Source: Cinclus cinclus
Lineage: Eukaryota > Chordata > Aves > Passeriformes > Cinclidae
Assembly: GCF_963662255.1 (NCBI RefSeq)
Contig: NW_026912215.1
Span: 620,001 to 684,000 of the forward strand
Reading direction: 5' to 3'
Length of the DNA stretch: 64,000 nt
The notes below the pieces were generated by a model. It saw nothing but the letters and a program-made list of their open reading frames with translations, made no database searches and was not told the DNA's origin. The position numbers and the translations under genes were made by a program. The stretch's first letter is position 1; each line of letters opens with the position of its first letter. Shown piece by piece: positions 63,311-64,000 of the stretch.

Positions 63311-64000
63311 TTGGGAAAGTTAGGCGCAGCTGTTGACCAGCTCTGCCCGTGGCCACAGGCTGCTTCTTCCACCTTCACTGTGGCAGAGCTTTTGCGGAGC
63401 AGAGAGGGCATTCTTCAAGTGCGTGTTCTCCAGGGTGCTGTGAAACAGAGCCTAGCACGCTGTCTCGCTGATCCTGGCTTTCGGCAAGCAGGCGTGCCAG
63501 ACCGCCTACATTCTGCACTCTGGCAGCCTAGTTGCCAGCTTTCGGCAGCTGCTGTCCTAGCAAGGAAGCTCAGGGAGTCAAAGCCAGTGCCGGGCGGCAC
63601 CTTTCTGCTTTGCCCGCCTAAGCGGCGCCACGCTCCCTCGGATACTGTGTCCTTTCCCTCTGCACTGCGTCTGCCGAGGTGCTCTCTGCCTCTCGGAGCA
63701 GAAGGGCAAAGGACAATGTTTTCCGCAGCAGGGTAGAAATGGCATTGCTAGCAGGAAAGCTAGATGCCTTGGAACTGTCCCCTTAGCCCTTGCCACTCAC
63801 TTCAGGCTCGTACGCTGAGCAGAACAGCCTGCTGTTCTGAAGCTTCGCTGGCTGGCGTTCGTGCCCAGACGCGATTTCCTTCCCAAGGAGGCGAAGCGCC
63901 GTCTACTTCTCGCACCGAGCACGCTGCTCCTGGCTTTCGCTTCTGCCGCAACGAGCTCGCTACGAGCACTTTTCTTCTCAACCCTCTAGACCATTGCTTT
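63311..64000. repeat. Partial monomer at right edge (copy 46)
   Basis: This copy is cut after 690 bp. It matches copies 31 and 38 (CTCTCTGCC with TTCCGCAGC) but its linked triple is G/T/G, a combination I see nowhere else. It combines the first base of the G/G/A class with the last two of the C/T/G class, as a short conversion tract or a single mutation would produce. The array clearly continues beyond the window. Confidence 0.95.

Larger units (their letters stand above)
1..64000. repeat. Macrosatellite / satellite DNA array, 1379-bp monomer, ~46.4 copies
   Basis: The same 1379-bp sequence repeats head to tail across the entire window, always in one orientation. The bases at position 1 recur at 1380, and the landmark at 1256 recurs 45 more times at exact 1379-bp steps up to 63311, so no net indel has accumulated over 62 kb. 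Copies differ by substitutions only. Monomer GC is about 57% and CpG about 78 per monomer by hand count. Nothing unique interrupts the array and both edges lie inside it. Long homogenised arrays of this kind are known from centromeric, pericentromeric and sex-chromosome heterochromatin; which one applies here is inference. No family is recognised. No rRNA, tRNA or transposon features are visible in the monomer. Confidence 0.98.

Noticed and set aside
1..64000. Ribosomal DNA spacer repeats
   Set aside because: No rRNA coding sequence or 5S-like region is visible in 64 kb, and spacer repeats would normally be interrupted by rRNA genes or shorter in total.
1..64000. CRISPR array or other prokaryotic repeat system
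   Set aside because: There are no short repeats separated by unique spacers; the unit is a long contiguous monomer with no unique sequence between copies.
1..64000. Transposable element as the source of the repeat
   Set aside because: No terminal repeats, target-site duplications, poly-A tail or transposase or reverse transcriptase motifs are visible, and copies abut head to tail without any flanking DNA.

Overview
The whole 64 kb window is one uninterrupted head-to-tail tandem array. A single non-coding monomer of exactly 1379 bp repeats from the first base to the last. Every landmark I followed recurs at exact multiples of 1379 (one is at 1256, 2635, 4014 and so on to 63311), so about 46.4 copies lie in perfect register with no net insertion or deletion. 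Copies differ only by scattered substitutions, roughly one percent or less between most pairs. I recognise no protein-coding gene, tRNA, rRNA, transposon, CRISPR array or other unique sequence. The array runs off both window edges.

The organism is very probably a eukaryote. Long, homogenised, GC-rich satellite arrays (about 57% GC by hand count) with higher-order organisation are typical of centromeric, pericentromeric or sex-chromosome heterochromatin. Many variable sites are CpG to TpG/CpA alternatives, and CpG is mildly depleted (about 78 per monomer by hand count, roughly 0.7 of expectation). That points to a genome with cytosine methylation, such as a vertebrate or plant. The general look (kilobase-scale, GC-rich monomer) would suit a bird or other sauropsid, but this is a guess; I do not recognise the family.

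Copies are numbered from the repeated landmark at 1256: copy 0 is partial (1-1255), copies 1-45 are complete, copy 46 is partial (63311-64000). Copies 1-4 form two nearly identical dimers (2758 bp). Copies 5-9 and 11-15 are mixed monomers with a faint four-copy echo. Copy 10 is the most divergent and shares a private substitution cluster with copy 20. Copies 16-19 form a looser dimer pair. Copies 21-29 form a three-monomer higher-order repeat (4137 bp) present three times. Copies 30-36 and 37-43 are two versions of a seven-monomer block (9653 bp). Copies 44-46 repeat the sequence of copies 29-31, 15 monomers (20,685 bp) away.

Within each monomer the notable structures are a 20-bp palindrome, two bulged hairpins of unusually similar design, a short hairpin, a 17-nt pyrimidine run, and enrichment of the pentamer TCTCG on one strand. 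Several frames on both strands are open for 140-174 codons, but point mutations break them in different copies and the period is not a multiple of three, so I do not call any coding sequence.
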